A DNA stretch of 7,913 nt, from the NCBI GenBank assembly GCA_025354075.1, contig JANXNO010000230.1:1-7913 (forward strand), written 5' to 3'. Shown piece after piece: positions 5,846 through 7,913 of this stretch. The translations under genes were made by a program, and so were the position numbers. The stretch comes from Burkholderiales bacterium. GTDB taxonomy: Bacteria > Pseudomonadota > Gammaproteobacteria > Burkholderiales > Casimicrobiaceae. The notes under the pieces are model-generated. The model was not told the origin of the DNA and ran no database searches. It was given only the letters and a program-made list of their open reading frames with translations. The first letter of the stretch is position 1, and the number at the start of each line of letters is the position of its first letter.

Positions 5846-6405
5846 GGTTGTGCGGCACGGCGATGCATGAGCGCTTCATCAATATGCGTTGCAAATGTGA
5901 CGTGCTGCTCGCTTGAAGCGAGCGCAAAACCCAATCGCTCAAGCAATCGCATCGAGCGATTATTTTTGCGTTTTAGCAGCGCCCAGAACTCACGCATTTG
6001 GTAGTGCGACGCGAGCTCAGCCAGCATGGCCGTGACGGCCTGCGACGCCAATCCTCGGCCCCAATAAGCGCTGGCAAATTCGTACGCAATCAGTGCGCTG
6101 CCGTCAGCGCGAACTGTTGCCTGAACGTAGCCGATCAACTCACCCGAGCCGTGGCCGCCAAGCAAGCGAACCACCCAGTTCAACCATTGCTCGCGGCCGT
6201 CCGCCGAGCGCCGTGATTCGAGCTTTGTGTAGCGCGTGCGCAACCATTCGAGGGACACAGGTGGTGCGTTCTCGTACTCATAAATCGCCGGATCGCTGAG
6301 CTTGGCAAACATCATTTCCGCGTGCGCAGCGAGCTGTGGTTCAAGCGTTAAATCGCTGGTGTCAATGCGGCGCATCAGCGTTATCTCACCTCGTTTATCA
6401 GTCAT
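5842..6405 (-). CDS. GNAT-family N-acetyltransferase (RimJ/RimL-like)
   Basis: This 187-residue protein has the GNAT acetyl-CoA fold. Residues 15-62 (DTSDLTLEPQ, then LSDPAIYEYENAPPVSLEWL) resemble the N-terminal part of RimJ/RimL-type enzymes. LIGYVQATVRADGSALIAYEF (90-110) is the beta-strand pair before motif A. YWGRGLASQAV (114-124) is the pyrophosphate-binding loop, and NNRSMRLLERLGF (148-160) is the conserved C-terminal helix and strand. The acceptor could be a protein N-terminus, an amino acid or a small amine; sequence alone does not decide. The first ATG at 6405-6403 is annotated. The in-frame ATG coding Met11 (6375-6373) is a real alternative, because GAGGTGAG lies about 9 nt before it and the upper start has no good ribosome site. 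It is first gene of a two-gene unit with the DUF167 gene, with a 4-bp ATGA overlap. It is divergent from the DUF4337 gene. Confidence 0.88.
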   Translation of the reverse strand: MTDKRGEITLMRRIDTSDLTLEPQLAAHAEMMFAKLSDPAIYEYENAPPVSLEWLRTRYTKLESRRSADGREQWLNWVVRLLGGHGSGELIGYVQATVRADGSALIAYEFASAYWGRGLASQAVTAMLAELASHYQMREFWALLKRKNNRSMRLLERLGFALASSEQHVTFATHIDEALMHRRAAQP

Positions 6406-6648
6406 GATTTTCGCGTGGCGCTTTGTGTTCTGTGTGCGATGCTCGTAGTGGGCATCGGAGCTATCAGCCTAATGCTACGACGCCTGTTTGACAGGGCTTA
6501 TCGCTTCATTTTAGCTAAAGTCGACATTTTATTATGTTAAGTCTATGTCCATATAGAACGGGCGTTTCTGCAAAAAGCTATATGGCTAGAATACCCGACC
6601 ACTACACTGACGATTATCCATTTACTCATCCCACGTAAAGTCCAACAC
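6406..6648. promoter_or_regulatory. Divergent, partly AT-rich intergenic region upstream of the DUF4337 and GNAT genes
   Basis: This 243-bp region holds promoters for two outward-facing genes. From about 6500 to 6592 it is clearly more AT-rich than the flanking coding DNA. Weak inverted repeats are CGATGC (6437-6442)/GCATCG (6452-6457) and TCGTAG (6443-6448)/CTACGA (6475-6480). TTTAGCTAAA at 6510-6519 is a perfect 10-bp palindrome. A perfect -35 hexamer TTGACA is at 6488-6493, though the sequences 16-18 bp downstream match -10 poorly. TAGAAT at 6587-6592 matches five of six -10 bases and is 57 bp before the DUF4337 ATG, but has no good -35. I see no small gene here. Confidence 0.5.
6549..6585. 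promoter_or_regulatory. 8-bp perfect inverted repeat, possible operator upstream of the DUF4337 gene
   Basis: CCATATAG at 6549-6556 and CTATATGG at 6578-6585 are exact reverse complements, with centres 29 bp apart (close to three helical turns). Between them AACG (6557-6560) and CGTT (6563-6566) form a further small inverted repeat. The right arm lies just before TAGAAT (6587-6592), so a dimeric regulator bound here would cover a promoter. A transcribed hairpin is the other reading. No regulator gene is adjacent. Confidence 0.4.
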
Positions 6649-7176
6649 ATGGCCGACACCACTGAAATCCCCGAAGCAAAAGACCCGTTCGAGAAGCGTG
6701 TTGCCGTAAGCATCGCGATGCTCGCCGCCGTGTTGGCCTTCGTATCGATGCGCGGCGATAACGCGAAAACTGACGCTGGATTGCGCACCACCGAGGCGTC
6801 GAATCAGTGGAGTTTTTTTCAGGCGAAAGCGATTCGCGAACACACGCTCAATGTGGAGATCAACCTGCTCAGCGCCATGAACCCGTCTGCATTGAACGTT
6901 GAGGTCGCCACGCTGCTCAAAGCGAAGGCGAACGATGATATTGCGCGCTACAAAACAGAGCGCGACGAGATCAAAGTCAAAGCCGAAGCAATGACCAAAG
7001 AAGCGGGTACCTTCTCCGCCATCAACGACCGCTGTGACCTCGGCGCGTTGTTCATGCAGATTGCCATCGTGATTCTCTCGGCCGCGATTTTGTCGCGCAT
7101 GAATTTGATGTTTTATGTCGGCGCGGCGCTGGGTGCAGCGGGAGCCATAACCGGGTTGTCATCGCTTTTGATTTGA
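6649..7176 (+). CDS. DUF4337-family membrane protein
   Basis: This 175-residue inner-membrane protein has a short acidic N-terminus ending in DPFEKRVAV, the usual DUF4337 (PF14235) opening. Transmembrane segments are predicted at about 18-34, 131-148 and 153-174. The region between TM1 and TM2 contains TTEASNQWSFFQAKAIREH (47-65), the conserved family motif. A charged, Lys/Glu-rich helical stretch follows (about 83-116), likely a coiled coil. The C-terminus is LSRMNLMFYVGAALGAAGAITG. The family has no established function. The ATG at 6649 is the first good start; the ribosome site before it is weak. A run of seven Ts lies inside the coding region, starting near 6813. The gene is divergent from the GNAT/DUF167 pair. 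Its stop codon (7174-7176) falls inside an inverted repeat, so transcription may end or be attenuated there. Confidence 0.88.
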   Translation: MADTTEIPEAKDPFEKRVAVSIAMLAAVLAFVSMRGDNAKTDAGLRTTEASNQWSFFQAKAIREHTLNVEINLLSAMNPSALNVEVATLLKAKANDDIARYKTERDEIKVKAEAMTKEAGTFSAINDRCDLGALFMQIAIVILSAAILSRMNLMFYVGAALGAAGAITGLSSLLI

Positions 7177-7212
7177 CGGGTAAGGTGGGCAACTTGTTGC
7201 GCACGCGTCAAA
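7172..7212. repeat. Nested palindrome over the DUF4337 stop codon, second copy of the REP-like repeat
   Basis: The outer arms TTTGACG (7172-7178) and CGTCAAA (7206-7212) are exact reverse complements. Inside them are GTGGGCAAC (7185-7193) and GTTGCGCAC (7196-7204), a 9-bp inverted repeat with one mismatch and a TT spacer. The inner 20 bp match the reverse complement of the palindrome at 3107-3126 at 19 of 20 positions, and the similarity extends into a GTA-GG flank. Together they could fold into one long hairpin covering the end of the DUF4337 gene. No T-run follows, so it is not a textbook intrinsic terminator. It lies before the tartrate dehydrogenase gene. Confidence 0.65.
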
Positions 7213-7284
7213 CCAATCTGAAGTGCTCGACAGCGTTACGAACGCACGGGCGATAGACTTAAGCGCTTGTAAAAAGGAACAAAA
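7205..7284 (+). promoter_or_regulatory. Leader of the tartrate dehydrogenase gene with small inverted repeats
   Basis: GCGTT (7233-7237) and AACGC (7241-7245) form a perfect 5-bp inverted repeat with a 3-nt spacer. AAGCGCTT at 7261-7268 is an 8-bp palindrome just before the ribosome site AAGGA (7274-7278). Genes of this dehydrogenase type are often controlled by LysR regulators, and the first repeat could be such a site, but no regulator gene is in the window and the match is short. I could not assign -35 and -10 boxes. Confidence 0.25.
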
Positions 7285-7913
7285 ATGACCCACAGAATCG
7301 CAGTCATCTCCGGCGACGGAATCGGCAAAGAGACGATGCCCGAAGGCATTCGCGTGATGCAGGCTGCCGCAAAAAAATTCAACATTCCGCTGCAGTTCGA
7401 TCACTTCGATTTTTCATCGTGGGATTACTTTGAAAAGCACGGCAAGATGATGCCGGACGACTGGAAGGCGCAGATCGGCGGGCATGACGCCATCTACTTC
7501 GGTGCAGTCGGCTGGCCAGACAAAATCGCCGATCATGTGTCGCTGTGGGGTTCGTTAATCCTCTTCCGCCGCGAATTTGACCAGTATGTCAACCTGCGTC
7601 CCGCGCGACTAATGCCCGGCGTCATAGCACCCGTGGTGAAGAAAGACGGTTCGCCGTACAAAGCGGGTGACATTGATTTCTACATCGTGCGCGAAAACAC
7701 CGAGGGTGAGTATTCGTCCATCGGTGGCCGCATGTTTCCAGGCACTGATCGTGAGTTCGTGTTGCAGGAGAGCGTGTTCACTCGAACCGGCGTGGATCGC
7801 ATCCTGAAGTTCGCGTTCGATCTTGCACAGAGTCGCCCGAAAAAGCATCTCACCAGCGCCACCAAATCGAACGGCATTTCGATCTCCATGCCGTACTGGG
7901 ACGAGCGCGTCGT
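7285..7913 (+). CDS. ttuC: Tartrate/D-malate dehydrogenase, TtuC type (partial, C-terminus beyond right edge)
   Basis: The frame is open from ATG 7285 to the edge, giving 209 codons of a family normally about 350-360 residues long. AAGGA at 7274-7278 is a strong ribosome site 6 nt before the ATG. The protein is an isocitrate/isopropylmalate-type NAD-dependent beta-decarboxylating dehydrogenase. It opens ISGDGIGKE (8-16). DAIYFGAVGWPD (68-79), HVSLWG (84-89), RREFDQYVNLRP (95-106) and VRENTEGEYS (135-144) follow, then KKHLTSATKSNG (186-197). Arg95, Arg105, Arg136, Tyr143 and Lys194 correspond to the substrate-binding and catalytic residues of isopropylmalate dehydrogenase. GAVGWP and HVSLWG point to the tartrate dehydrogenase/decarboxylase and D-malate dehydrogenase branch (TIGR02089, TtuC/DmlA/YeaU), not LeuB. 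It would oxidise tartrate or D-malate in the cytoplasm; which substrate it prefers cannot be told. The metal-binding aspartates and NAD-binding C-terminus are outside the window. Confidence 0.9.
   Translation, partial: MTHRIAVISGDGIGKETMPEGIRVMQAAAKKFNIPLQFDHFDFSSWDYFEKHGKMMPDDWKAQIGGHDAIYFGAVGWPDKIADHVSLWGSLILFRREFDQYVNLRPARLMPGVIAPVVKKDGSPYKAGDIDFYIVRENTEGEYSSIGGRMFPGTDREFVLQESVFTRTGVDRILKFAFDLAQSRPKKHLTSATKSNGISISMPYWDERV

Noticed and set aside
6813..6819. T7 run in the DUF4337 gene as a phase-variation tract
   Set aside because: Seven bases is short for a contingency locus, and the frame reads through intact into conserved family sequence.
4611..7913. Dehalogenase and tartrate dehydrogenase as one catabolic operon
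   Set aside because: A convergent minus-strand pair and the DUF4337 gene separate them, so they cannot share a transcript; any metabolic link is only general.

Overview
The window looks like chromosomal DNA of a Gram-negative proteobacterium, most plausibly a betaproteobacterium (Burkholderiales-like). The reasons are moderately high GC, Sec-secreted DUF3617 proteins, an FAc-DEX/DehH1-type dehalogenase, a tartrate dehydrogenase, and intergenic palindromes of types common in beta- and gammaproteobacteria (GTGGGCAAC/GTTGCCCAC and ATTCCCGC/GCGGGAAT). The taxonomic call is inference. There is no rRNA, tRNA, CRISPR array, transposase or phage gene.

Layout, left to right. (1) 1-782, minus: the N-terminal part of a zinc-ribbon plus HEVGH zinc metallopeptidase, cut by the window edge. 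(2) 976-1916, plus: two overlapping secreted DUF3617-type paralogues sharing a four-cysteine layout. (3) 2111-4437, plus: a three-gene radical SAM cassette made of an ArsS-type radical SAM/Cys-rich enzyme, a TIGR04283-type family 2 glycosyltransferase and a TIGR04282/DUF2064 nucleotidyltransferase-like protein. The last two genes overlap by 4 bp. (4) 4459-4560: a roughly 102-bp element with 29-bp imperfect inverted ends. (5) 4611-5504, plus: a fluoroacetate/haloacetate dehalogenase with every catalytic and halide-pocket residue in place. (6) 5552-6405, minus: a two-gene unit of a GNAT acetyltransferase and a DUF167 protein, overlapping by 4 bp. (7) 6406-6648: a partly AT-rich divergent intergenic region with an inverted repeat and promoter-like motifs. 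(8) 6649-7176, plus: a DUF4337 membrane protein whose stop codon lies in a nested palindrome. (9) 7285 to the right edge, plus: a tartrate/D-malate dehydrogenase (TtuC type), cut by the window edge.

Most genes are ordinary accessory or housekeeping genes. The least understood system is the radical SAM cassette. Its members are known to co-occur, but the pathway product is not settled, and no ArsM-type methyltransferase lies beside it here. The dehalogenase and the tartrate/malate-type dehydrogenase could both feed small C2-C4 acids into central metabolism, but they are separated by unrelated genes and are probably not one pathway. Two copies of one palindromic repeat (3107-3126 and 7185-7204) and the 102-bp inverted element are the clearest non-coding structures.
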